NCBI RefSeq assembly: GCF_023721835.1 | Contig: NZ_JAMKFE010000009.1 | Span: forward strand, 161,147 to 225,146 | DNA length: 64,000 nucleotides | Origin: Caldimonas mangrovi | GTDB taxonomy: Bacteria > Pseudomonadota > Gammaproteobacteria > Burkholderiales > Burkholderiaceae_C | Reading direction: 5' to 3' | Part shown: one piece after another, positions 44,814 through 53,525 of the stretch | Numbering within the stretch: position 1 is the stretch's first letter | How the letters are laid out: each line of letters begins with the position of its first letter | Notes under the pieces: generated by a model | Databases searched by the model: none | What the model saw: the letters and a program-made list of their open reading frames with translations, nothing else | Told to the model about the DNA's origin: nothing | Made by a program: the position numbers and the translations under genes

Positions 44814-44846
44814 AAGCGGCCGGCTGCGCTACGCAGCCGGCCGCTT
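44814..44846 (-). terminator. Rho-independent terminator of the M48-pilin gene
   Basis: Perfect 15-bp GC-rich stem (AAGCGGCCGGCTGCG / CGCAGCCGGCCGCTT) with a three-base loop; on the minus strand it is followed by TTTT. It lies between the M48 gene stop and the hut operator. Confidence 0.85.
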
Positions 44847-44861
44847 CTCGGCACGAGCGCT

Positions 44862-46067
44862 TTACTGGCCTTCGCTGCAGGCCTTGGGCAGGTGCTTGCC
44901 CGGGATGTCGTCCGATTCGCAGGCCCAGCGAATGGAGCCGTCATCCTGGCTGCTGGGCACCAGCGCCAGCCGGTGGTCGTCGGCCAGCACCAGCGTGATC
45001 ACTGCGCCATCGGCCGTGTACTCGATGCCGGTGACGCCGGGGGGCAGGGCGCCTTCGGTGAAGCCGGCTTGCTCGAGCGTCTCAGGCACCTCTTCGTTCT
45101 GGCGGTAGTAGCCCTCGACCAGCGCCGCGGCCTGCGCGCCGTACTGGTATGCGATGGCGACCTGGGCACGCTGCTGATAGTCGTGGTAAGCGGGGATCGC
45201 GACCGCGGCGAGGATGCCGACGATCGCCACCATCAGCACCAGCCCGACCGCGCCGCTGCCGCGCCCGCCGACGCGTGGCGTGAAGCAGGCCAGGAACCAA
45301 GCGAAGCCGTGGCGGCGAGGGAACTGTGCGTTGTCGCCGTCGATCACGCGCGCCAGGCGCTTGACGAGCCAGGGGTAGTCGCCGGTCAACTCGTGGAAGG
45401 ACATCCAGAAGCCGCCGCTTTGCTGCGACTGGTTCGCCAACTGGCGCAGGTTCACGTCGGCCCAGCGTTTGCCGCCGGCCGAGATGGCTGCGAGCGCGCG
45501 GGCGGCGTGTTCGGGTTGCGGACAGCAGGCCAGACCGTGCAGATCGCAGGTGTATTCACGGGCACGGGAATAGGCTGCGCCCAGCAGCGGCAGCACGCTG
45601 GCCGGTGCACGCCAGATCATGCCCGTCAGATGGCCGCGGCGGATGTGGCCGAGTTCATGTCCGATATAGAAGTCCAGTGCCTCGGGCTGGTGCTCGAAGG
45701 CGTCGACGACGTCGGACAGCAGGATCACGAAGTGACGGCCGAGGAAGCGCGTGGCAAAGGCGTTGAACATGCCGTCGCCGTGCAGCACGTAGGCCTCGGG
45801 CGGCTGCTCCACGCCCAGCTTGCGGCAGCACTCGACGAAGCGCTGGTGCAGGTCGGGAAACTGTTCGGGCGTCAGCTTCACACCGGTGCCCTTGAGGTAG
45901 GAGATGAACGCCGAGTGGACGAACAGATAACCGAGGAAGCCGAACAGCAGGTAGATGAGCGCGATGCCCAGCGTGCCGACGACCAGGGCCAGCCAGACGA
46001 TCAACGAGAGCACGAGACAGATGGTCGAGAGCTTGCCCTCGTGCTTGTAGACGAGTGATGGATTCAA
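44862..46067 (-). CDS. M48 metallopeptidase fused to a type IV pilin-like domain
   Basis: 401-residue membrane protein. Residues 14-58 are two hydrophobic helices; 60-260 form an M48 (HtpX/Ste24-like) peptidase domain with HELGH at 137-141 and a likely third zinc ligand Glu in SRAREYTCDLHG (about 171). Residues 274-320 (LVLMVAIVGILAAVAIPAYH) copy the N-terminal helix of type IV pilins, and Cys383-Cys397 (WACESDDIPGKHLPKAC) copies the pilin disulfide loop. The prepilin cleavage motif GFTLIE is not kept. The TTG start at 46067 is chosen for its GAGAGGGG ribosome site. Function unknown; membrane protein quality control is plausible for the peptidase half. Confidence 0.85.
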   Translation of the reverse strand: MNPSLVYKHEGKLSTICLVLSLIVWLALVVGTLGIALIYLLFGFLGYLFVHSAFISYLKGTGVKLTPEQFPDLHQRFVECCRKLGVEQPPEAYVLHGDGMFNAFATRFLGRHFVILLSDVVDAFEHQPEALDFYIGHELGHIRRGHLTGMIWRAPASVLPLLGAAYSRAREYTCDLHGLACCPQPEHAARALAAISAGGKRWADVNLRQLANQSQQSGGFWMSFHELTGDYPWLVKRLARVIDGDNAQFPRRHGFAWFLACFTPRVGGRGSGAVGLVLMVAIVGILAAVAIPAYHDYQQRAQVAIAYQYGAQAAALVEGYYRQNEEVPETLEQAGFTEGALPPGVTGIEYTADGAVITLVLADDHRLALVPSSQDDGSIRWACESDDIPGKHLPKACSEGQ

Positions 46068-46154
46068 GATGCCCCTCTCAGGGATGTGATTGCTTTGTGT
46101 TTGTGAGAGTGGGCAGGCGCCGACTCCCCCTCCGCCCGTTGCCGGGCCCGGGGG

Positions 46155-46160
46155 ATTGTA
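46155..46160 (-). promoter_or_regulatory. Candidate -10 box for the M48-pilin gene
   Basis: Minus-strand TACAAT, five of six matches, in the 113-bp gap after nadC. It would give a leader of about 80 bases. The -35 region is a weak match. Confidence 0.3.
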
Positions 46161-46180
46161 GGAGAGGCCCGGGGCGCAGG

Positions 46181-47047
46181 CTACAGGCGTTCGAGGACGC
46201 GCATCGAGTAGTCGACGGCCTTCACATCCTTGGTGAGCCGGCCGATCGAGATGCGGTCGACGCCGGTTTCGGCGATCGCGCGCACCTGCCCGAGTTGCAC
46301 GCTGCCGGACACTTCCAGCAGCGCACGGCGCTGGGTCACGGCCACCGCCTCGCGCATCTGCTCGAACGTGAAGTTGTCGAGCAGCACGCTGGTGGCGCCC
46401 GCCGCCAGCGCTTCGCGCAGTTGCTCGATCGATTCGACCTCGATCTGGATGTCGACGCCGGCGTCGAGCGCCTGCGCATTGCGCAGCGCCTGCGTCACGC
46501 CGCCGGCGGCCGCAATGTGGTTTTCCTTGATCAGGATGCCGTGGTAGAGCGCCAACCGCTGGTTCTGGCCGCCGCCGACCCGCACTGCGTACTTCTGTGC
46601 CAGGCGCAAGCCGGGGACCGTCTTGCGCGTGTCGAGGATGGCGCAGCCGCGCGGGTTGGGTGAAGCGCCGGCAATCGCGTCGACGTGGCGGCGCGTGAGG
46701 GTGGCGGTGGCCGAGAGCAGCTGCAGGAAGTTGAGCGCGGGGCGCTCGGCGGTGAGCAGCCCGCGCGCGTCGGACTCGATGTGGCAGACCGCGGTGTCGG
46801 CCGTCATGCAAGCGCCTTCGTCGTAGTGCCAGTCGACCCGCGCTTGTGCGTCGAGCGCCTTCACGCAGCCTTCGAACCACTCCCGGCCGCACAGCACTGC
46901 GTCTTCGCGCACGAGCACGCGCGCCTTCACGCGCTGCCCGGCCGGCACCAGCTGCGCGGTCCAGTCGCAGCGGCCGATGTCTTCCGTCAGAGCGTCGCGC
47001 ACGTTGCGTTCACGTGCCTGTTCGAGCGTTTCGTCGGATGCAAACAT
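46181..47047 (-). CDS. nadC: Nicotinate-nucleotide pyrophosphorylase (carboxylating)
   Basis: Quinolinate phosphoribosyltransferase, third step of NAD de novo synthesis. The 288 residues include CGREWFEGC, RPALNFLQLLSATATLTRR, GCAILDTRKTVPGLRLAQKYAVRVGGGQNQR and IEVESIEQLREAL, all family hallmarks. It starts one base after the nadA stop, so the pair is one operon. Confidence 0.96.
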   Translation of the reverse strand: MFASDETLEQARERNVRDALTEDIGRCDWTAQLVPAGQRVKARVLVREDAVLCGREWFEGCVKALDAQARVDWHYDEGACMTADTAVCHIESDARGLLTAERPALNFLQLLSATATLTRRHVDAIAGASPNPRGCAILDTRKTVPGLRLAQKYAVRVGGGQNQRLALYHGILIKENHIAAAGGVTQALRNAQALDAGVDIQIEVESIEQLREALAAGATSVLLDNFTFEQMREAVAVTQRRALLEVSGSVQLGQVRAIAETGVDRISIGRLTKDVKAVDYSMRVLERL

Positions 47048-47048
47048 G

Positions 47049-48161
47049 TCAGGCGGCGCCTACGTTGGGGACAAAGCCTTGCGCCGGCTTGGCAATGCTG
47101 GCCGGATGCCGGGCCACGAAGTCGAGCATGCGCTCGATGCAGCCGAGCGCCTGGCTGCGCGTCGACTCGGGGATGGTGATTTCGCCGCTGCCTTGTTCGA
47201 GGCAGGTGACCACGCCTTGCAGGGCATTCATCGCCATCCAGGGGCAGTGCGCGCAGCTCTTGCAGGTGGCGCTGTTGCCGGCGGTGGGCGCCTCGATCAG
47301 CACCTTGTCGGGGGCGAGCTGGCGCATGCGGTGCAGGATGCCGTTGTCGGTGGCGACGATGTATTCGCGTGCGCCGCCTTGCACCACGGCCTGCAGCAGC
47401 TGCGAGGTGGAGCCGACCACGTCGGCCTGCTCGACGACGTTGCGCGGCGATTCGGGGTGCACGAGGACCAGCGCCCCCGGGTGTTCGCGCTTCAGTAACT
47501 CGAGCTCCATGCCCTTGAACTCGTCATGCACGATGCATGCGCCGTTCCACATCAGCATGTCGGCACCGGTCTGCTCCTGGATGTAGCGGCCCAGATGCTT
47601 GTCGGGTGCCCACAGGACCTTCTCGCCCTGCTCCTTCAGGTGCCGCACGATGGCCAGCGCACAGGAACTGGTGACCATCCAGTCGGCGCGTGCTTTCACG
47701 GCCGCGCTGGTGTTGGCGTAGACCACCACCCGGCGATCGGGGTGAGCGTCGCAGAAGGCAGCGAAGTCCTGCGGCGGGCAGCCGAGGTCGAGCGAGCAGG
47801 TCGCGTCGAGGTCGGGCATCAGCACGCGCTTGTCGGGCGACAGGATCTTGGCCGTCTCGCCCATGAAGCGCACGCCGGCGACGACCAGGGTCTTGCTCGC
47901 GTGGTCGCGGCCGAAGCGGGCCATTTCGAGCGAGTCGGCGACGCAACCACCGGTCTCCAGTGCCAGGTCCTGCAGGTCCCCGTCGACGTAGTAGTGCGCC
48001 ACCAGCGTGGCGTTGTGCCGTGCGAGCAGCGTCTTGGCGCGCTCTTTCCACTGGCGACGCTGGTCAGGGGACAGGGGTTCGGGCACCTTGGCCCAGGCGT
48101 GGGCCGTGCAGCTGGCGCCGGAAGCGTCCTGCCGGGTGTAGTCGAAGATCACTTGTTCCAT
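47049..48161 (-). CDS. nadA: Quinolinate synthase A
   Basis: [4Fe-4S] enzyme condensing iminoaspartate (from NadB) with dihydroxyacetone phosphate to quinolinate. The 370 residues show [23 protein letters not shown] and the three cluster Cys regions: [28 protein letters not shown] and [13 protein letters not shown]. The following gene is nadC; the preceding one, 124 bases upstream on the same strand, is the Roadblock-like paralogue B. Confidence 0.96.
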   Translation of the reverse strand: MEQVIFDYTRQDASGASCTAHAWAKVPEPLSPDQRRQWKERAKTLLARHNATLVAHYYVDGDLQDLALETGGCVADSLEMARFGRDHASKTLVVAGVRFMGETAKILSPDKRVLMPDLDATCSLDLGCPPQDFAAFCDAHPDRRVVVYANTSAAVKARADWMVTSSCALAIVRHLKEQGEKVLWAPDKHLGRYIQEQTGADMLMWNGACIVHDEFKGMELELLKREHPGALVLVHPESPRNVVEQADVVGSTSQLLQAVVQGGAREYIVATDNGILHRMRQLAPDKVLIEAPTAGNSATCKSCAHCPWMAMNALQGVVTCLEQGSGEITIPESTRSQALGCIERMLDFVARHPASIAKPAQGFVPNVGAA

Positions 48162-48285
48162 GGGGCGAGCAGGCTGCGTTGGCCTGCCTTGGGCGGCAAC
48201 GGGGAACGGAAATGGTAGCCGAGCGCTCGATCGCGCCGGCCAGCAGGGACAAAGGCGAGGGGGCCTCCGGCGCCTGCCCCGGGGC

Positions 48286-49587
48286 TCAGCTCAGGGCTTT
48301 TTCCGCATCCATGATCTTGAAGCGGGCCAGCGCGAGGTTGGTACGCAGCTTGTCGAGCACCGCCAGCACGAACAGCTCGGGATGTGCCGTGACGGTGCGC
48401 AGCACCTGGTGGCGGCGTGCGTGCGTGACGATGATCTCGTCGACGCGGTCGCCGCAGCCCATCTCGCGCGACGCACGGCGGTGCGCCTTCAGCACTTCGG
48501 TGTGGGTGGCGGCGGCCAGTTCGACGTTGAGGTCGTCCGCCTCGTCGGCCCGCTGGCTGCCCAACACCATGCCGGTGCTGGAGTCGACCACGCAGCAGGC
48601 GAGCATGCCCTCGACCTGCATCAGCTGGTCGAGGGCACGCAGCATCCGGGTGCTGTCGAGCGACGCTCGAGCGGCGTCGACCCGCACCGAGGTGGCTGGC
48701 TTGTCAGCGGGGGATGAGGCGACAGCGCGTGCAGCGACCTTGCCGGTGATGGGGGGCTCCAGGTCGGCGACCTTGATCGGAAAGTCGTTCTCGCCCAGCG
48801 TCGCGCGCAACTCCGCGCCGTCCCACTGCGGCACACCCTTGACCTTGTTCCAGACGTTGAGCACGTTGTTCCACACGGCCGACGCGCTGGTCATCGGCTC
48901 GGTCGTCACCATCACGTTGAGCCGCTCAGGCCACGGCATGGCCGCAATGCGGGGCGCCATCTGCGCGACCGGGGTCGACAGCATGAACAGCAGCGTCGGG
49001 CAGCGCCAGTTGGCGCCGCGTGCGGCGGCGTTCAGCATGCCGACGATCTGCTCCAGGGCCGAGGTCGGCATCGGCGCGATGACCACCGCCGTGAGGTGGC
49101 TGCTTTCCATCAGGGCCACCGGGATCGACTGGGCGTCGCTGCTCGAATCGCGGACGTCGGTGTGGTAGACCTTCAGTGGGTCTTCCACCCGGCGCGGCAA
49201 CGCGGTGCGCTCGATCAGCGCGATGGTGGCGAGCGTGTTCTGGTGCCGCAGGTGCAGCCGCTCGATCGGCTGGCCGGAAGCATCGGAGAGGGCCTTGATC
49301 ACGCTGCTGGCCCACATGCGGGCGGGGTCGAACAGCGTGATCTGCCGCGTCGCGGTTTCCAGGTCGGCGCGCGTCGCCTTCAGTTGCTGGCGTATGGCTT
49401 CCGACGGCGAGCCGGTGACGAACAGGTCACGCGTGTGCTTGTCGACCATGTGCCCCTGGTCGCTGACCTCGGTGGCGGTGCTTTCGAGGATCGCGGTGGC
49501 GGCGAAGTCGGGGCCCTCGGCTGCACGGCGAGCGCGCCCGCGCGGGTCGTTCGGGGAGCCCAGATCGCCGAAGAGGGAGGTGAGCAT
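48286..49587 (-). CDS. Hypothetical protein with Roadblock/LC7-like C-terminus (paralogue B)
   Basis: 433-residue soluble protein, distant paralogue of the gene at 35108-36391. Shared blocks are [14 protein letters not shown] (B 55-68) with [14 protein letters not shown] (A), the mid region [10 protein letters not shown] with [17 protein letters not shown] with ACCVFD, and RRHQVLR with RHHQVLR. Residues about 312-430 again look like a Roadblock/LC7 fold. B has no long Gly/Pro N-terminus but carries a long Ala/Asp linker at 280-310. It lies upstream of nadA-nadC on the same strand. No enzymatic motif seen. Confidence 0.8.
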   Translation of the reverse strand: MLTSLFGDLGSPNDPRGRARRAAEGPDFAATAILESTATEVSDQGHMVDKHTRDLFVTGSPSEAIRQQLKATRADLETATRQITLFDPARMWASSVIKALSDASGQPIERLHLRHQNTLATIALIERTALPRRVEDPLKVYHTDVRDSSSDAQSIPVALMESSHLTAVVIAPMPTSALEQIVGMLNAAARGANWRCPTLLFMLSTPVAQMAPRIAAMPWPERLNVMVTTEPMTSASAVWNNVLNVWNKVKGVPQWDGAELRATLGENDFPIKVADLEPPITGKVAARAVASSPADKPATSVRVDAARASLDSTRMLRALDQLMQVEGMLACCVVDSSTGMVLGSQRADEADDLNVELAAATHTEVLKAHRRASREMGCGDRVDEIIVTHARRHQVLRTVTAHPELFVLAVLDKLRTNLALARFKIMDAEKALS

Positions 49588-49814
49588 GCTGCGTCCTCTC
49601 GTCCATCAATGCGCGGCACGGCGCGCGGTCTTGCTGCGGTGGCAAGCGGGGTGCCGCCGAGCCGGGGAACGCACCTTTCCCTGGCCCGGTGAGACATTCG
49701 GTTGCAGTTTAGTCAGGCCGGGGCGTTCGGTCATCCCACCCGAAGTGGGGAGCACCGGGTCCCCGGTCGGGCGGTCGGCAGGCGTCGATGAACGGCGCGA
49801 GGCGGCCGCCGGTT

Positions 49815-50690
49815 TCAACGCGCGGCCTGCCGCCCGAAGAACTGGCTGGGGGGCGTGCCGACCGAGCGCCGCACCATCGCGGTGAAGGCGCTGGCACTGG
49901 CATAGCCCAGTTCCGCCGCGATGTGGCTCATCGGCAACTGGCGAGCGGCCAGCGACAGCGCCTTGGCCAGCAGCACCTGCTGGCGCCACTGCACGAAACT
50001 GGTTCCCAGCTCCTGTCGGAACAGCCGGGCCACGGTGCGTGGACTGGCGCCGACGTCCCGGGCCCAGGCGTCGAGCGTCGGATGGCGGGTCGGGTCGTCC
50101 ACCACCGCCTGGCACAGCGTGCGCAGTCGCTTGTCGGACGGCAGGTCGACGCCCAGACGCACGGCGCGGGCGCGCCGCAGCTCGTCGCGGACCAGGGCGC
50201 TCAGATGGTGTTCGCGACGCAGTCCGTCGTCGTCGGGCGCCCCGTCCCGGCCGTCGGCGCGGGTGTCGAGTTCGAGCACCAGGGCGCGCAGCAGGTCGGA
50301 GACTTCCAGCACGCGACAGTGGCGCCACTCGCCGTCGTCCTGCTGCTGCGGGTCTGGGCCGCAGCGTCCGTCGGGCTGGTGGAAGTAGACCGTGCGCATG
50401 TCGGCGTCCTCGACCACGGTGATGGCATGTTCCACGCCGGGCGGCACCCACACCACCCGCGACGGCGGCACGATGTAGGTGCTGTGCGTGGTGCTCAACC
50501 GCAGCACCCCGGTGGCCGAGAAGGTCAGCTGCGCCCAGGGGTGTGCATGCGGCGTGACCTGGACGTCGGCGCGCAGGCCGTGCGCCTTCGCCCGCACCGG
50601 CCGCTCAGGCGTCGGCATGAACAGGTGAGGGGTCAGCGGGCCGATCCGTTCGGGCGGGCGAGGCGAAGGACGGCGGGGGCGGCTTGGCAT
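49815..50690 (-). CDS. AraC-family regulator with cupin sensor domain
   Basis: 291-residue transcription factor: an N-terminal cupin sensor (about 30-110; VTPHAHPWAQLTFSATG, then YIVPPSRVVWVPPGVEHAI) and a C-terminal double helix-turn-helix (about 195-285; DVGASPRTVARLFRQELGTS and AAELGYASASAFTAMVRRSVG). The architecture is like NimR and related regulators that sit beside a drug exporter. It is divergent from the MFS gene, 92 bp away, which it probably controls. A shorter start 24 codons downstream is possible. Confidence 0.9.
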   Translation of the reverse strand: MPSRPRRPSPRPPERIGPLTPHLFMPTPERPVRAKAHGLRADVQVTPHAHPWAQLTFSATGVLRLSTTHSTYIVPPSRVVWVPPGVEHAITVVEDADMRTVYFHQPDGRCGPDPQQQDDGEWRHCRVLEVSDLLRALVLELDTRADGRDGAPDDDGLRREHHLSALVRDELRRARAVRLGVDLPSDKRLRTLCQAVVDDPTRHPTLDAWARDVGASPRTVARLFRQELGTSFVQWRQQVLLAKALSLAARQLPMSHIAAELGYASASAFTAMVRRSVGTPPSQFFGRQAAR

Positions 50691-50782
50691 ATTCTCGACA
50701 GAAGTTGTCCCGCTATCGTAACTCCGCCGTGCTGCACCCGCCTACCATTGGTTCAGTCCCTGCTGACACGCGCTCGCATTCC

Positions 50783-52045
50783 ATGACCATTCCCGCCTCG
50801 TCGAACCCCGTCCCACTGCGCCAGGACGCCCGCACCATCGGTCTGATCGGCCTGGCGCACGGCACCTCGCACTTTTTTCACATGCTGCTGCCGCCGCTGT
50901 TCCCGTGGTTCATCAGCGACTTCTCCCTGAGCTATTCCGAGCTGGGCCTGCTGGTCACGATGTTCTTCGTGATCTCCGGCATCGGGCAGGCGCTGTCGGG
51001 TTTCCTGGTCGACAAGATCGGGGCGCGGCCGGTGCTGTTCGCCGCGCTCGCGTGCTTCGTGGGGGCGGCGCTGGCGGCGGCTTCCGCGCACGGTTATGCC
51101 GGGCTGATGCTGGCAGCGGGCTTGGCCGGGCTGGGCAACGCGCCGTTCCACCCGGTGGACTTCACGATCCTGAACAAGCGCGTGTCGGCGCCCCGCCTGG
51201 GGCATGCGTTCTCGGTGCACGGCATCACCGGCAACCTGGGCTGGGCCGTGGCGCCGGTGTTCCTGGCCGGCATCACGCATGCGGCCGATTCGTGGCGGGT
51301 CGCCTACCTGTGCGCGGCAGCGGTCGCCGTCGGCGTGATGGTGCTGCTGGCGTTCAACCGGGACGCGGTGGACGACCGCCTCGGCAGCTGGGGGCACGAG
51401 GCGAAAAAGACGGCGGCTGGCGTTCCCGCCGCACCAGAGCACCCGCTCGCTTTCCTGAAGCTGCCGTCGGTGTGGCTCTGCTTCTCGTTTTTCTTCTGGT
51501 CGACCTGTGCCCTGAGCGCGGTCCAGAGCTTTGCCAGCCCGTCGCTGCAGCAGCTGTACGGGCTGCCGCTGTCGCTGACGTCTTTGGTGGTCACCGGCTT
51601 CATGCTGTGCGGTGCGGCCGGCATGGTGGCAGGCGGTTTCCTCGTGGCGAAGGTGGAGCGGCTGGAGTTCACGATCGGCGTGGCGCTGCTGATCGGCGCC
51701 ACGCTGCTCGCGTTGGCGGGCACCGGGCTGGTGCCGGGTGTCGGGGCGGCCGTCGTGGCTTCGCTGGCCGGTTTCGGCGTGGGACTGGCCGGCCCGTCGC
51801 GCGACATGCTGATCAAGCGGGCCGCGCCCCCCGGGGCGACGGGGCGTGTCTACGGCACCGTCTATTCGGGGCTCGACCTGGGCTTTGCGGTGGCTGCGCC
51901 GACGTTCGGCATGCTGCTCGACCGCGGGCAGCCGAGTTGGGTGTTCTACGGCGCCGCCATGACTTTGGTGATGGGCGTGCTGTCGGCCACGCTGGTGGGC
52001 AGCCGGCAGCGGGCGCGCATGCCGGCAACCGCGGCCCCCGCCTGA
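50783..52045 (+). CDS. MFS transporter, Fsr-like
   Basis: 420-residue major facilitator with twelve predicted membrane helices. The N-terminus (GLIGLAHGTSHFFHMLLPPL) and the loop between helices 2 and 3 (GFLVDKIGARPVLFAAL) resemble the Fsr fosmidomycin-resistance subgroup. Substrate cannot be read from sequence. First gene of a close run with the RidA gene (ten bases on), PPOX and cupin genes, probably under the divergent AraC regulator. Confidence 0.88.
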   Translation: MTIPASSNPVPLRQDARTIGLIGLAHGTSHFFHMLLPPLFPWFISDFSLSYSELGLLVTMFFVISGIGQALSGFLVDKIGARPVLFAALACFVGAALAAASAHGYAGLMLAAGLAGLGNAPFHPVDFTILNKRVSAPRLGHAFSVHGITGNLGWAVAPVFLAGITHAADSWRVAYLCAAAVAVGVMVLLAFNRDAVDDRLGSWGHEAKKTAAGVPAAPEHPLAFLKLPSVWLCFSFFFWSTCALSAVQSFASPSLQQLYGLPLSLTSLVVTGFMLCGAAGMVAGGFLVAKVERLEFTIGVALLIGATLLALAGTGLVPGVGAAVVASLAGFGVGLAGPSRDMLIKRAAPPGATGRVYGTVYSGLDLGFAVAAPTFGMLLDRGQPSWVFYGAAMTLVMGVLSATLVGSRQRARMPATAAPA

Positions 52046-52055
52046 GGAGCGCTCG

Positions 52056-52514
52056 ATGACTCCGGAAGATCGATTGCATGAGCTCGGGCTGGTGCTGCCC
52101 CAGGTGACACCGCCACGCGGCAGTTTCGACGCCTGCGTGCTGCATGGCACGACGCTCTACCTGTCCGGCAAGGGCGCGCCCGTGCGTGAGGATGCCGGGC
52201 CGGTGCCGAAGGTGGGGCGGGAAGTCTCGGTGGCCGAAGCCGCGGCGCATGCGCGCGAGATCGCGCTCTACCAGATTGCGGTCATGAAGCACGCGCTCGG
52301 TGACCTGCGCCGGGTGGCGCGTATCGTCAAGGTGCTGGGGATGGTCAACGCGGTGCCCGATTTCACTCAGCACACCGAGGTGATCAACGGCTGCTCCGAC
52401 CTGCTGCTGGCCGTCTTCGCCGAGCGCGGCCGGCACGCACGCTCGGCGATCGGCGTCGGCTCGCTGCCCAAAGGCTTCGCCGTCGAGATCGAGATGTCGG
52501 TCCAGGTGGCATAG
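52056..52514 (+). CDS. RidA/YjgF-family protein
   Basis: 152-residue protein of the Rid family, whose archetype hydrolyses reactive enamine/imine intermediates. Segments LYLSGKGAP and GDLRRVARIVKVLGMVNAVPDF and RHARSAIGVGSLPKGFAVEIEM follow the family; the last holds the position of the substrate Arg only in altered form (Arg of RSAIG), so it is an archetype-divergent Rid protein. Ten bases after the MFS gene. Confidence 0.88.
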   Translation: MTPEDRLHELGLVLPQVTPPRGSFDACVLHGTTLYLSGKGAPVREDAGPVPKVGREVSVAEAAAHAREIALYQIAVMKHALGDLRRVARIVKVLGMVNAVPDFTQHTEVINGCSDLLLAVFAERGRHARSAIGVGSLPKGFAVEIEMSVQVA

Positions 52515-52549
52515 TCGACGGTTGCTCCCCACGCTGAAAGCCGAACAAG

Positions 52550-53170
52550 ATGGATGCCTCGCACGTCGTTCATGAGCTGTCTCAACTGGAGTCCCTGTTC
52601 GGCGCGGTCGGCGAGCCGTCGTTGCGCAAGCAGGTGGCACATCTGCACCCGGTCTACCGGCCGATGATCGCCGCATCGCCGTTCGCGGTGCTCACCACCG
52701 TCGGGCCGGATGGGCTGGATGCCTCGCCCCGTGGCGACGCGCCCGGGTTCGTGAGGGTGAAGGACGACAAGACGCTGCTGCTGCCGGAGCGCCGCGGCAA
52801 CAACCGCATCGACAGCCTGAGGAACATCCTTCACGACCCGCGCGTCGGCCTGCTGTTCCTGATCCCCGGCGTCGGGGAGACGCTGAGAGTCAATGGCAAG
52901 GCCCGCATTTCGGTCGATCCGGCACTGCTGGAAGCACTGGCGGTCGACGGGGCGCCGCCCAAGTGCGTGCTGGAGATCACCGTCGAGGAAGTGTTCTTCC
53001 AGTGCGCCCGCGCGGTCCTGCGCTCGAAGCTGTGGACGGCGCTTCCCGACAGTGTTCTGGCGCAACTGCCGTCGCCGGGGACCGTGCTGGCCGCGCTCAC
53101 CGACGACCAGGTGGACGGGCCGCAATACGACCAGGGCCTGCGCGAGCGACAGCGCGCAACGCTCTATTGA
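52550..53170 (+). CDS. PPOX-type FMN flavoprotein (MSMEG_1061-like)
   Basis: 206-residue split-barrel protein of the pyridoxamine-phosphate-oxidase superfamily. Typical are IAASPFAVLTTVGPDGLDAS, DDKTLLLPERRGNNRIDSL and HDPRVGLLFLIPGVGETLRV, which build the FMN site, and the long C-terminal Cys-containing segment (PPKCVLEITVEEVFFQCARA). Substrate unknown; relatives reduce or bind flavins, cofactor F420 or haem. Part of the same run as MFS and RidA. Confidence 0.88.
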   Translation: MDASHVVHELSQLESLFGAVGEPSLRKQVAHLHPVYRPMIAASPFAVLTTVGPDGLDASPRGDAPGFVRVKDDKTLLLPERRGNNRIDSLRNILHDPRVGLLFLIPGVGETLRVNGKARISVDPALLEALAVDGAPPKCVLEITVEEVFFQCARAVLRSKLWTALPDSVLAQLPSPGTVLAALTDDQVDGPQYDQGLRERQRATLY

Positions 53171-53193
53171 CCCTCCTGCGCGAGCGACCTGCC

Positions 53194-53523
53194 ATGAAGA
53201 TCAATGACATCCCCTTCGGCACGACAGACTGGTCGGCCGTGGAGCAGACGGAACATGCGGGCGAGGCCGGCACCGCCTACTGGCGCACGCGCCGCTTCGG
53301 CGACATCCGGGTGCGCATGGTCGAGTACACCCCCGGCTACGTCGCCGACCATTGGTGCGAAAAGGGACACATCCTGCTGTGCCTCGAAGGCGAGCTCTCT
53401 ACCGAGCTGGCCGACGGCCGCCAGTTCGTGCTGCGTCCGGGCATGAGCTACCAGGTGGCCGACCAGGCCGAGACGCACCGCTCGTCCACCGGTACCGGCG
53501 CACGGCTGTTCGTCGTCGATTGA
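53194..53523 (+). CDS. DHCW-motif-type cupin protein
   Basis: 109-residue single cupin barrel. The motif VADHWCEKGHILLCLEGELSTEL gives the DH-C/W region and metal-ligand His; the second cupin half ends FVLRPGMSYQVAD with the His in AETHRSSTG. No partner domain. Last gene of the MFS-RidA-PPOX-cupin run; the next gene is convergent, two bases from its stop. Confidence 0.85.
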   Translation: MKINDIPFGTTDWSAVEQTEHAGEAGTAYWRTRRFGDIRVRMVEYTPGYVADHWCEKGHILLCLEGELSTELADGRQFVLRPGMSYQVADQAETHRSSTGTGARLFVVD

Positions 53524-53525
53524 AC

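Noticed and set aside
50783..52045. Calling the MFS gene a fosmidomycin resistance gene because dxr is in the window
   Set aside because: The two are 48 kb apart, and the Fsr-like subgroup is broad with mostly unknown substrates.
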